Positions 46,336 to 58,790 of a stretch of 64,000 nt of DNA are shown piece after piece (positions within the stretch are counted from its first letter, which is position 1; each line of letters begins with the position of its first letter). Under the pieces are notes generated by a model, which saw nothing but the letters and a program-made list of their open reading frames with translations, was not told the origin of the DNA and ran no database searches. Source of the stretch: Lagopus muta (taxonomy: Eukaryota; Chordata; Aves; Galliformes; Phasianidae); contig NC_064433.1 in NCBI RefSeq assembly GCF_023343835.1, positions 69,648,032 to 69,712,031 of the forward strand, written 5' to 3'. The position numbers and the translations under genes are program-made.

Positions 46336-49148
46336 ATGTTGAACCAAAGACTAGACAAATGTAAAAATACAGATGTATAAATACACAAACATGCAAAAAA
46401 GTAAATGCTCAAACGTAGCAATTCTGTGGTAATAATATAAGTAAATTCAAGTAAATTATTTTTTGGTGTTCCAGAAAGTAGATACACTTTTCTTGTGATA
46501 GCTAAGAGCGCTTAAGTAATTGGTTGCATATATGTAGTATACATGCTGTAATGACAGATACAATCCCACACTGCAAAGGAAATGTCAGGCCAGTGTCAGA
46601 TGTGCAGTGGGAAACAGCAAAACATTATACTTTTGACTCCATTGAAATATAAAAGGGAACACCACGAAAATGCCTCCAAATAATATACAACTTGGGTGGG
46701 ATATGGTAATGCCAAAGTCCAAATTAGTACTCACAAACTAAGCAAAACATGAGCCACTCGGAGCCTACTCACACTGGCTATTTTCTTTTAAATAAAAAGA
46801 AGTAAAAATTTTGAAGAATGTCATGTGGGACAGACATAGCTGGGCAGACACAGATCACTGTGCATGTTCAGGTACATAGGCTGTGCAAGGCCCTTGTAGT
46901 CAGCTGCTGTGTATGTTGTTCAGCTGTGGCAGTTAGTAAGAAAGAGGATGTAAACAAAACTTTTTTTTACATCTCTCTGGACAGAACTGAGGAACTTTAA
47001 AGTGAATTTATTAGTCGGTGTCTCACAAAAGCACAGCAACCATGGAATTCCATAGTTATGTAACAGCCAAAGCATTCAGTAAAATGACTGCAAAGAAGAA
47101 AATTGCAAACAAAACATACAAATAAAAACGATAAAAGAATACCAGGTAGGAAATACTTGAAATGCATGAAATACACAACTGTTTTGTCATTCTTGGGCAG
47201 TATTTGTAGATCGTTGTTACAGATGGTTCCTCAAAATGATAGAAACTTCCTCCAGAATCCATATTAGTTTAAAATAATAATAATTCTAGAAAGAAGTGCT
47301 TTAATCTTCTCCCATCATTATATGCCTGGACTTAAAGGTCATACAAGAATGAAGACTGTGGAAAAACATTTAGAAAATACTGTAAATACTCAGAATATGC
47401 TCAAAAGAGCCCATGCTGAAAGCAGTATAAGGGTGTTAAAGTCTTTCCAATAAATACTTTTGGGCCTTGCTAACCTGCTAGCATAAATAGTGACACTTGT
47501 GTATAGTCACAGTTCAGTCCCCTGTCCAGCCTGGCTGTGCTCTAGGAGCTGTCACGTCTTTCAAACAACACAGTTATGTCATTAGTCTCCCATCTGAAAC
47601 GCTCACAGGCTGATGATAAGCTGTCAACAACTACAAGAGCTTAAGGCTTGATCATTTTAACTGGCAGCTAAGACAAATATTACGTATATTGTAAGAAGAA
47701 GAGCCATGCAAGAGAGAAAAAAAGACAGATGAAAGGAATTCTTTAGGCTGTTATCAAAAAGTTTTCTGCACTTGCTATTTATTTAAAGCATGTTATTACT
47801 ATTATTAGTTATTATTTATAGCAAGACAATATCTAGAGTTCTGTCTCACAAATGGGATCCCTCAGTGCCATATATTCTAGCAGCATAAAGCTGATGTCTG
47901 TGTAATCAAGGGAATAACTGTGCTACGTACATATGTGCCTGAAATTTAACTAACAACGAGCAATAGTTCCAATGATGTGACAGCATGGTATTGAAATAAA
48001 AACTAGCAACCTGTATAGCTCCCTGAAACCTATGTGTTTTTGCTCTTGTAATTAGCTCTACTGCATAGATTAAAGTTAACAGGACATTTTCAGAGAGTTG
48101 CAGGGTGCCGGTTGGTGGGAGATGAGTAATTGAATTGCAAATATATATACATATATATATATATATAGTTATATTTGCATTTTTGTTTCCATTTTCTTTC
48201 TCTGTCTCAGTAAATATCTTTCATCTCAACTCATGAGTTGTATTTTGTTTCCAGTTCTCTCCCTCATTCCTATGGGTGGAGTGTGAGTGCATCTCCTTAG
48301 ATTCTAAATATCAAAGAGACCATCGAATTAACACCTTTTCTAAATCTAAGTTCACTTTTAGACACAAAGGCAATGCTGACATTATTATTCATAACTTCTC
48401 CAAAACTGAGTGAAAAATCATTAGTAGCTCCATCAGGAATTTGTTACTAGTAAATGAACAGGAAAACAGGAGAGCTTGTGCTGACATTTCTAGTAAGGGT
48501 GGCTTCTCTAAAGGAGGAAATAGCTCACTGTAACAACAAATGGACTTTAAACTGCATGAGCTGTCAGGAGGTCCAGAAGGAGGCACTAGGAGTATGCACG
48601 TGAAAACAGTTCTTTTGACCCTTGATGGATTGTGGCTAATGCTAACTTTTAAGTAGCATTTGAGAAATAGTAGAGAAAGATTGCAGTTCCCAACATAGCA
48701 TTAAAAACTGAAAAGCATGACAGCTTCTCTGTTTAGGACACTTTGTATAACCCCAGTCAGTAAAGAATGTAACAGCTATAATTTTAGGTGTGTGAATAAT
48801 CTCACTGAAATTAATAACATCATTAACAATGGATCACTTTGCTATATTAAAATCAGACTGTATACCATCTCTTACAGTATTCCAGTAGCAATACAGTTTA
48901 TTTCTGCAATGGTTATTTGCAAACTTAAAGCTATTCTTAGCTTTGCTGTTTTGAGATAACATTTTTAGAGAACAGCAGTACATTTAACACTCATTGGAAA
49001 ATTCTTCAGAGTTCAAAAGAAAAATCTGTTCAAGCAGCTACAAAGACTGTAGAGAAACACAGACATTTTTTTCAATGGCTGCTGACACGTATCTGAATTC
49101 ACTGTGCTTAGGAAAGCCTCTTAAATGTGAAATGTCCTCAGTATATCA
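46336..49148. other. Intergenic, no gene seen
   Basis: AT-rich with an (AT)n run at 48140-48169. Confidence 0.6.
48140..48169. repeat. (AT)n microsatellite
   Basis: Interrupted AT repeat. Confidence 0.85.
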
Positions 49149-49638
49149 TTCTGGGGCCCCCAAAACAAGAACAATATAGAGCTGTTGGAGCAGGTCCAGA
49201 GGAGGGCTACACAGATGGTCATAGAGCTGAAGCACCTCTCCTACAAGGACAGGCTGAGAGAGTGGGGCTATACAGCCTGGAGAAGACAAGGCTCTGGAGG
49301 GACCTCATAATGGCCTTCCAGTACCTGAAGGGGGCCTACAGGAAAGCTGGGAAGGGACTTTTCATGAAGGCAGGTAGCAATAAGATAAGGGGAAATTGTT
49401 TTAAACTGGAAGTGGGTAGATTTAGGCCAGATATTAGAAAGAAATTCTTTACTGTGATGGTGGTAGTCCAGTGAGGTTGTGAACGCCCCCTCTCTGGAAG
49501 CATTCAAAGCCAGGCTGGATAGGGCTATGAGCAATCTGATCCAGAGGGAAGTGTTTCTGTCTATAGCAGAGGGTTGGAATTAGATGATCTTACAAGCCTC
49601 TTCCAACCTAAACTACTCTAAGATTCTGTGATTCTGGA
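49149..49638 (+). mobile_element. CR1 LINE 3' part
   Basis: Plus-strand sequence starts at the LE-QVQRRAT region (GCAGGTCCAGAGGAGGGCTA). It reads ERVGLYSLEKTRLWRDLIMA and FQYLKGAYRKAGKGLF in an open frame to 49474, then the 3' UTR ending AAGATTCTGTGATTCTGG. Confidence 0.95.
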
Positions 49639-52230
49639 GAATCTTAATGGTTGGATTTTTAGAGTTTTTTTGCTGTATGACTATATTGTTATGCTTTCTT
49701 TCATCTGTTGAATACAGAGATTCTTGTTGTCTGGTTATTGTTCAGTACCTGGTTTTCAGTCTTTGTGTAGTAATTAGGGGATGGGCAGAAATGAGTTGTG
49801 CATAATGCCTTTCGATTATGGATCATAATGCCACCAAACCATTCATTATAAATAAAGTTTATTTCAGTAGCATAATATGCAGTAAAAGGTCATGTGATAG
49901 ATATTAATGCCCCATCTTCACTGAATGGAACAAATAAAATAGCATTGGCTTCTGGTATTTCTGCTGCTTGGTGGAACAGATCTGAGGAGTAAGGCATGTT
50001 ATAAGGAGTAACTAAATGAATGTAAAAACTTCAGTAGATTACTGAAGTAGATCTGAGTCTTTGGTGGATGATGCAGAAGTGTTATATGCGTATCTTTGTG
50101 TGCTATGTCTTAGAAGTTTGGGTTTTTTTTCTCTTCCGATCACAAAGTCATCATTATATTGTGATGAGAATAAACAAGCTGAAACATACCAAGCGTAGTA
50201 ATGAATAGTCTGGTGTGAACACAATTAAATTATCCCTAATTTTGATAGCTTCAGGAGAGACGAAAATAACACAGTAATGCATCACCAAATTCTGAGTATT
50301 GTAAGTGTATTTATGGTAAAATGTCAGACCTGAGGGCAAAACTTTTCATCAGTGTACACTTAACAACATGAGTTTTCTTCTGTAACTGAGAATTACTTCT
50401 AAATTTCTATACAAGCAAAACTGTCATTGAAACCTTCAGGAGATATGACTATGTAGGTGCTTTCACTTATAAAGTGAAATAGTCATATCTCCTGAAGACT
50501 TATAAAGTGAGAAGGTATGTTTTACTCCAGGGTATAATTCCAGGGAAAATTTATGACGCTAATTTTGTCTTAAGGATTTGGCAAATTCTCAAGAACAGGC
50601 TTAGTAATTGTGCAAGGTCTGTTCAGCTTGTAAGCAGTCTGAATCAGAGTCTTAACTATGGCAGGTCAGTTTCAGAGGCAGTCTTGATTTTTGCTATAGG
50701 GAAGAGTTAACAGCAGTACTGGCCCCACTGAAGTCAGTGGGAATGTTGCCAATGATTTCCATAGAGCCAAGATTTCATTCGTCCTTAGCAGAGCTCTTAA
50801 ATACAGTATATAGCATAAACTAAAGAAAAAAAAAAAGGAAAACTGAAAATAAGGAAACGTCTTCTGGATTCATGGTAATGATTCTGTTAGTGATTTTCTT
50901 ACTAGATTTTTCTTTATAAGAGCTAAGACAATTTATATACCCTCAAATACACAGTTAATGACACCTTCTTAATGAGGAATTTAAAATCTTAGAATAATAC
51001 TGTTTTTTGACTTGCAATGAAGCTATTACTTACATGCATAAGTTAGATTGTTGTAATGACTGGCCTGTATGTTTGTGGAACTTTTCAGAAATAAAATTAT
51101 GGAATAACAATCCAAGCAAATGTATGTACCTACTATTCAGCTGGAAATTTGGCTGTATCTGTACATTTCTAAGTTTAAAGAAAAGAATATGAAGGCTATG
51201 CTGAACACTAACATTATTCCAGTATAGATGACTGTGTACAGTATAATGCTTTTCAATAAGAGAAATAGAATCTAAGCTAACGTTGGCTTGAATCAACTTC
51301 ACATCACATGCATGTGAACTTAATGGCTCACAGTTGCTAGTTAATAGCAGCTAAGTTAGCAAGTTTGTAATAGCTAACTGTAACATAAGCTGCACCTTAT
51401 GCAGCTTGCTGAATTTTATGGAGCTCAGAATGTTTTACAGGTCATGTTATTCTTATAGATAAAATGAAGCACAGGATTGTGAAGTATATTGCTAAAAGAC
51501 ATCTTATAAGCCACAGAAAGAGCTGGAAGCAGAGCCTCTATTAAAGACTGCTCACATGTGTTATTTACCAGGCCATGTTTCTTCCAGATAATTATTTATT
51601 GAACAGTTGGGTATTGCAAGGTGTGTGGGGGGGTTATGTTTTGAGAGGAGACTGAGCATGGCTTTTCTTCTTTTTAGAGTAAGTTGCTGCTGTCTGTATG
51701 TCACATCCTCCTTCTATACATTGCACTGGTGACAGTTCTTTCCTCTAGCTGGAATATCTCACTGATCCAGTTCCAAAGTGTGACTAGATCTAAGAACAAT
51801 TGTGAGATTATGGTCAGAAGAATTAAGTAGAAGAGCGAGAGAAAATAGTTTGCTGGAATAAACAGGCAGTACAGGGCTGGTTGCTTAGATCTCATTTTCA
51901 AATGGAGCCTCAATTCTACTGCTAGGTCTACTTTGAAAACTCAGCAAGGACCTAATATGGGAACATCACAGTAGTCGCTGGCAGATAGAAAACTCAATTT
52001 TAATGCAAAGCTAAAAATAAATTACAGTACTCCTCCAAAGATTCTGGGATAATCTCCACATCTGCGTAGGCTGTTCCTAATACTGTAGTATATACAGTTG
52101 AAAATGTCTATCCTGATTACTGTGAACCGTAGGGTACATGTAGCATGGGATAGTTTAACCTAGTAGTTATTCATTAGTTATTCATTTCATGGGTCTAATC
52201 TGTTGGTTTTTGTTTTTTATTCTTTTACAG
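49639..52230. other. Intergenic, no gene seen
   Basis: Contains the composite hairpin at 50434-50497; otherwise unassigned. Confidence 0.6.
50434..50497. repeat. Composite hairpin: 19-bp perfect arms with an inner stem
   Basis: CTTCAGGAGATATGACTAT (50434-50452) is the exact reverse complement of 50479-50497. Between them TTTCACTT (50461-50468), ATA, AAGTGAAA (50472-50479) forms a second stem. ACTTATAAAGTGA recurs directly after it at about 50500. Confidence 0.95.
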
Positions 52231-52377
52231 CTGCTACCATCTGCTGAAAGACAACAAAGTGTAGTGGAAGATGGTGGGAAGGTTCAACCTCTACTGCCAT
52301 ATAACCAATGTCCACCTCAGACATTGCAGGCCAGCATAATAAAATAGGAGGCACTACTTTTGGAGCAGCCCTCATGA
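52231..52377 (-). mobile_element. Galluhop-like mariner fragment
   Basis: GTGGGAAGGTTCAACCTCTA, AATAAAATAGGAGGCACTAC and TTTTGGAGCAGCCCT match the right ends of the copies at 20564-21612 and 43858-44064. The left part is missing. Confidence 0.85.
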
Positions 52378-55300
52378 AATCAGGCCACCAAGGATGATCT
52401 CGGCTTCCTGAGACAAAGACATCGCAGCACAAGTCTGTAAAGTCTATAATGTGGCAGACAAGTAAATGAAGTTTGGGATTCTCTGTTTAGGAATCCAAGG
52501 CTAAGGAAAAGGAACAGACACAGTCTACGAAGCTAAAGGAAGAGGAGGAGACCCAATATACATTAACTTGTTGCAGAATTTTATGAACATTAATGCTCTT
52601 TTCTGTTGACTGGCTGCTTACATTATCCTGAGTTTAAATCTCAGTCTTTATTGGTAAGATAAAGGTTTTCTGGCAGGACTGGGACTGTTTGCAGATGGAT
52701 CTCTTTTTCCCTTGTTAGACTTATCAAAAAAACATTCATAGTAAACACAGCAAATTCATAAAATAATGAAGTAGCGGTGAAAGAAATAAACTTTAAGTGA
52801 CCACGAGGAAATGTAGAAAACTGCATGTCCCTGATTTTGAGCTGTTAATTACTCTGGAATTTTATTTATGAAAATCTGGAGTGTCTTGTATTCACTTGTG
52901 TATTTTCTCCTTTTCAAAGATCACTTGGTCACATACTTGGATATTGCTTTTGTTTTACAGGGATGGAGCTCAGATTTATCAGAGATGTCAGAAAGGGAAA
53001 TGGCTTTTTGCCAGAATAGCCATTTACTTTATTGATGGCTTTTCCCCAACCTTTATAATGCTATTTTATTTTTGTTTGAACAATGAAACTAACTACTGGC
53101 ACAGATGCTGATAGGCAAATTTAAGTCACCCTCCAACAGACTGCAGTAAAAATAATGACTGATCCATGCTGTTAGATTTCTGTAGGCCCCAGGCAGAATC
53201 TAAGGCAGGTATCATTGTCCCCTCCAAGCCATATATGCATGACTCACACTGCTCTACATCTTATGTGAACTGAGCCCAGCCTTCCTAAGCCTCAGGTCCT
53301 GGCCTTGACTGTTCACACAGAAGACTAGCTCTTCCTGGAGTGACATGAGAGAGTCTAGAAGGGGGAAGGAAATTTATGGGATGGGGGAGATCTGAAAGAC
53401 TGCAAGGATGAATCCCTAGAAGGAGAGCCAGGAAATACCTCATGAATGTCAGACTGACTTATTTCCGAATCCTACAAAGAATGCCACAAGGGAAATGACA
53501 TGAATCATCAAACGATTCCTTATCCCTCAATAAGCTCTTCCTTGTCTTAGAAGAAGTTGTGATAATAGAAAGCCATTATCTCTTTTGAGTGTCCAAGATA
53601 GCCATATATGTTTTTCTCAATCAGACAGAAAATAGAAAGTAGGCAGCTTGCAAAATGGATATCAACTCAAAAGTGGGTAAAAACTCAAAATATTTAGAAG
53701 AAATTATGTTGAAAAAGACTCAGGGTTGAATCTCAGTCTGGAATATTAAAGAAAAAAAAAAAAAAGTTGAATTCTGCTTCATTATTAACAAGCTAATCCA
53801 CACAAAGAAGAAAAAAATGTTGTCAGATCAATCTAGCAGTGAAAGAGTTTGTAAGTGTGAGGAAAGCTCTATGAACTATCCTCTCATGTATTTGAGCTAT
53901 AGAGAAAAACTACACTCCCTGGTTCGGATGCAAGCATCTGTATTGCTACCGATATGGTGTAAGTGGCTTGGGCCATAGGAATTCATGTTATTTTACATAT
54001 ATGTTTATATACAGTATACCTATACATTTGTATAAAGAGCAGTTCAATTTTAGGATGGTTAAAAATTTCATCTGACATTGCAATTATTCTGGAAAGATTC
54101 CTGAGCCAGATTAGCTGCAGGATGCCATTCTAAATCAAATGGGATATGGGATGGTGTCCAGGTCAGCCTTCTTGACGCAGCTGGAAGCACAGTTTAGGAA
54201 ACAGAGCAGGCTCCCAAGCATCTTGTCTTCCCTTGCTCATCCAGGGCCTGGCACAATTCAGATCAGTATCTGTTTGGTATAGATAATCAGTAGTCTTGAT
54301 TTTGAGGAGCATATGGCTTGGGGTATGAACTGGCTTATCTAAAAGGAGATTTATTACAAACTAATCCCTAGCAAGTGATATGAATTGTCCACAAGCTGCA
54401 TTATCTAGTTATTTTGATGGTCACTTAGGATGCACAAAGCATTGAACACATAGTGATGGAGTGATGGTAACTTCACCACGAGTACGAGCCCAGATATCGA
54501 TCAAGAATTTAACTAGATTGATATAGTTCAAAATAACAAATAAATTGTCATCTGTGATGACACTAACAATTTTGAAAGATAACTTAGAATTGTGCATTCA
54601 TTTCTGAAAATTTTGATGTGGATTTTCTGGAAAAGTTGTGTTGTATTTCAATCAGAGATATTAATGCCCACCAGGACAGGCAAGAAAATCAGAACGGTGC
54701 CCATAAACCTCAAAAAATCAGTTTCCAGTATTCAGTTTCTAAAAAATATACATAGGCCAAATTTCCAGTGTTAAAATGATTATTTGACACAGTTATTTCC
54801 ATGTCTTTTGCAAAAAGAAAGCTTTATTATTACAATTATATTTTAATATAAGATTTAGGTAGTGTTTTCTTCAGCAAAGAAACTGAACGCCAGTTATATT
54901 TCACACATACCAATGGTTGGAATTAATTTGCATGGATCATCTGTACTCCAATAACTATGGGCTGGTTTACTGTAGAGTTTGGGGTCTTATTTTAATGCTG
55001 CGAGATAGACTCCATGGACTTCGCTTGATCACTGTGCATTCAAAGCAGTGAGTAGACTATTATTCTTTTTAAGAAAGAAAAATAGGCCTTTTTATGCATC
55101 TTTAGTTTAGTGTATTTCCTTAATGAGAAGAAAACATTGCTTCATTTTTTTTTTTCCATTGGGGCCAAGAAGTTTTCCTTCATTAACAATGGATAGATTT
55201 AATTTCTAGGTACATCTATTTTCTTCCCTGCAGCAGGGAAGATAGAAAAATTTCCTTTTGATTCTCTCACAGCTTCTGGATAAATGAGAGGAGGGCAAAA

Positions 55301-56507
55301 AGAAAGCAGGATGTCAGAGCTGTAGTAAACCAAAAAGGCTGGGAAAATGGGTTCAGCAGGCCTTACAAAGGCTTTTTAAAGCCACTTCAAGAACTGCTGT
55401 TCCCATGAAACTAAACAGAAAAATGACAACTGTGAACCTGTGCCATAGATGGTAATGGGTTTGTTGGAGCAAATTGAAATTCTTTGTCATTCTTCTCGAT
55501 TGTATCTATTCGCAACAAGACCCTTGGAAATGACTTATGCAATGATTTGTTACACTGTCATTACACATTAATCTGAGCTCTTGCAAATGATTTTTATTCT
55601 TCTGAAGTAAAAATAAAATCCTAATTAAAGAATTTGTTTGTTTTAAAAGCTACACAAAGGATTACAAGGCTTTTGCAAACAGATGTAAGAAAAAAAAAAT
55701 GTGGTTGTGCATAATGTTCTCTCTCATAAGCCCTTACTTTCCATGGACTTCCAGGAGCTTTGAACTGAGCACCAAGTGCATGGCTTAGCTCACTAAAAAG
55801 CCTGGGGTCAGTAATTAGAATCACATGTACTTGAAGCCACTGAATCTGATTGTAGGTGAGAGTGCCAATTTATACTGGAGATATGTATTAATATGGAAAA
55901 GAAAAAGGCAATCAAGAGCTACTATCCAGATCTTCAGAAGGCCATAGCTGTGAGGCTTTCTAGAAATATTTCTTAAATTCTCAGTTGAGTTTGCCTCATT
56001 CCTGGTAAACAACTTGTGGTGGCAAACTAAGCAGGAAGAAGGAATTCTTACTCTACAGATGATGTTAATCAGGATAAGCCCGTGTGTGGACTAGCTTTTA
56101 TGTGTGACTTTATATTGCTTCAGTAAAACTGGTGAACTTCTTTATATTCATCTTTTATCAGGTTTAAAGTAACGTGAAATAAGCCACTGTAGAATCGCCT
56201 CTAGGGTTTCAATGAGGAGACACTGCTGTTCCGGTTAAGCTGGTGCAAAATTTAGACAAGGTGTGATTTTTGTTAGTTGCCTCTTGCAGCTGTCTGATGT
56301 GTTAAAAACTGCAGCTGGGAGGTTGTGAGGAAACTGCCTAAGTCCCACTATAACTGGTGCAAGAAGATTTGAAAACAGGGCATTTAAAAAAGAGACAGAA
56401 ATAGACAGGCATGTGTAGAAAACAGAAGCAAAATACTCCTGAACAACATCAGTCCTCCATCCTTCCTCAGCTTTTTAAAACTGTCCCCTACAAACGAAAT
56501 AGGGGAG
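52378..56507. other. Intergenic, no gene seen
   Basis: 4.1 kb AT-rich, including poly-A near 53750. A slightly GC-richer stretch at 53180-53450 is unclassified. Confidence 0.6.
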
Positions 56508-56541
56508 AAAAAAAAAAAAAAAAGGGGGGGGGGGGGGGGGG
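56508..56541. repeat. A16G18 homopurine run
   Basis: Sixteen A followed directly by eighteen G. The poly-G part may be prone to assembly error and can form G-quadruplexes. Confidence 0.93.
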
Positions 56542-56689
56542 AAAAGGAAAAAATAAACAGTGGTCAAGAAAGGATGACCTGAGCAGGGTATGTTCATGGC
56601 ATGAGGAGTGGGGATAGGACTCAGTACTTTGATGTCTTCCTGCAGCAGTGAGGAGGCATTGGTAGAAGATGGATGAAGCTGGGTGCAGA

Positions 56690-57025
56690 GGGAACAAAAT
56701 GAAATGGTCTTTCACACAGGCAGTGGAAGATTGGTGTAAGTCTGTTGCCAAAGGATATTTCAGGTGATAAGGGTTTACGAGAACTCATGGTGAGACTGGA
56801 TAAATACCTGGAATAGGAATTCACTGAGGGCTACTAAGTACACAGAAATTACGTTGCTCTGAGGAAATGTTCCAAACTCAAAGCAGCTGGAGGCTTGCAG
56901 GATAGCTGAGAGAAGGCTTTCCTTGGGTTTGCCCTTCGTCCGGTGACCACTTGCAATCACTGCTGAAGACAAGCTGTTGGGTTAGTTGGACCCTTAGCCA
57001 CATGGCCTCTTCTTTTCTAAGGAAA
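56690..57025 (+). mobile_element. Old CR1-family (L3/CR1-L like) 3' end
   Basis: GAGACTGGATAAATACCTGG, GAGGGCTACTAAGTACACAG, CAGCTGGAGGCTTGCAGGAT, GAAGGCTTTCCTTGGGTTTG and AGTTGGACCCTTAGCC follow the order of an old amniote CR1-type 3' UTR. Diverged. Confidence 0.6.
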
Positions 57026-57699
57026 GAAGAGAGCAAGTCACCAGGGGAAGAAAAAAAAAATCTGCATACTTTCAGCTCTCATGTGTGTTAAATGCTTTTT
57101 TCCAGTTGGATGTTTTGAAGAGATACATATATTGAGTTATTGAGTGCTCACAAGATGAATAGTCCAATCAGAGTCCCCTGTGGCACAACTGCGAAAGAAA
57201 TATAAAGCAACTTACAGCTGTTCCTGAGGAAAACCGATGGCGAAGTGGAATGGAGCAATGAACTCCGTTTGTTTCCACACGTATTTGCATGTAAACATTG
57301 TCCCCACGTTATCTGAAAGATCTTGGCAGCAACACAGCCAACTGAGCACCTCCAACCCAGCTTTGCCTTTGACCACTATCAGTGTTTGTGTTCCTGTTTA
57401 AATAAGATAATGGAGGTGGGGGTCGATAGAGCAGAACTGTCTGCCTCACCTGGGTAGAAATTCTCATCCTGATATTTTACAAGAAGTAAGAACAGTGGGG
57501 TTTTATTTTTTCTTTTTTTCCCTCCAGTGAAGTTCGTTTAGAGAATCTGGAATATCTCTTTTTAAAATCCTTTGTACTGAGGAAAAAAAAAAAAAAGCTA
57601 CTGCAGAGTAAAATCCATGGAAAGACCAAGGAGGGGTGGGGGGGTGTTGAAAATCTCTCTAGAGGTTAAACCTTTCCTCCCCTGCTAGGTGGTTTCTTT

Positions 57700-58143
57700 T
57701 GTTTTTCTCTGCTTTGCCTTTGTTTGTGGCTTTCTCCCACTTGGCTCCGACAGAATTCGCTGCCTTTCTCGCACACGGAATCAGTCAGGCCGTCCCTAGG
57801 TTCATGCTGAGGATCTGTAAAGTTTTCCGAGCCGAAGGGAGTCACATTTACAGCCCAGCCTGTGTGGGGGTGGCGAGGAGAGAGTAGGGGTATCAGCACA
57901 ACAGGGGCTCTGCCTCCGAGCCGCGGTGCCGCTCAGTTCTGCTGAGCACTTGCAGGCTGTGTAATTAACCGTGGGAGGCAGTGAATTAAATCTTTGTAAA
58001 GCCCACCGAGCGGGGGGTTCCTGCGAGCTCTTTTCCAACCGGTCTCAGGCGGCTGGGATATAACATCAGCCACAGCAGCAACGGCGGCGAGCGAGAAGCG
58101 GGGAGAGCCAAGCCCCGCTCGGTTCGAGTGCTCCCGCCGGCCG
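57700..58143 (+). promoter_or_regulatory. FBLN1 promoter and 5' UTR region
   Basis: CpG content rises from about 57740 up to the start codon. A TATA-like TATAAC lies at 58059-58064, 80 bp before the ATG; whether it is used is unknown. Confidence 0.6.
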
Positions 58144-58790
58144 ATGGACAAGCTCCGCGGGGCCCGGCCGCTGCGGCTGCTGCTGCTCCTGGCGCTGCTG
58201 CCCGCGCTCCGGGGCCAAGGTAAGTGCGGGTAAGCGGCACCCAGCGCGGGAGGCCGGCGGGGGTCCCGGCGGGCTGCCCGAGGGGAGAGCGGGAGTAAAC
58301 TTAGAGCGAGGAGCCGCCGGGCTTCCCTGCGGCTTTCAGTCCCCCCCTCTCCTACTCCTTTCTCGCCCGTGCCCCTGGACGTCCCGGACGGGCTTTAAAG
58401 CGCCGCTGCCACGTTCTTGCGAGGAGAAAGGCGTGGCGAGCACCGCGCCCGAGGCTCCGGGCAGGCAGGTTAGCTGTGCCGCGCGGAGCCGGTGAGCCGG
58501 CCGGGCGGCGGGGCCGGGCGCGGCCCGCTGGGTTCGGCAGCCCCGGAACAGCGACACGAGGGGCCCCGAGGCCGGCCTCGCAGAGAGGGCAGGTGTGAGC
58601 CGCCGGGCAGCCGGCTGCACTCCAAAAGTGGGACTTGGGTCCGAGGGAGAGCTGGAGATACGGCCGAAGCAGGAGGCAGTGAGGCAGGGCGCAGGCCTGT
58701 TAAAGGCAGAACGTGAAAAGTCCGAGTGGCACTGAGTGGTGGAGTTGGTGAGGAGGGCGAGGACCTGGGTCCTGCTGGCCCTGTCTGTAT
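57740..58790. other. CpG island at FBLN1
   Basis: Strongly GC- and CpG-rich, densest at 58070-58640. It covers the promoter, exon 1 and the start of intron 1. Long open frames on the minus strand here reflect low stop-codon density. Confidence 0.8.
58144..58219 (+). CDS. FBLN1: FBLN1 coding exon 1 (fibulin-1 signal peptide)
   Basis: Fibulin-1 is a secreted calcium-binding glycoprotein of extracellular matrix and blood, made of anaphylatoxin-like modules, EGF-like repeats and a fibulin C-terminal domain. This exon encodes only the first 25 residues plus one base: MDKLRGARPL, a run of Leu/Ala (LLLLLALLPAL), then RGQ. It has the n-h-c layout of a signal peptide, and cleavage is likely just after the hydrophobic core. 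The donor is AAG|GTAAGT, phase 1. The residues agree with the chicken fibulin-1 start as I recall it, and the position after RIBC2 on the same strand matches human synteny. All later exons lie beyond the window. On signal peptide alone the call would be weak; synteny carries much of the weight. Confidence 0.85.

Noticed and set aside
49127..49474. 115-codon open frame as a host gene
   Set aside because: CR1 ORF2 tail (SLEKTRLWRDLIMAFQYLKG).
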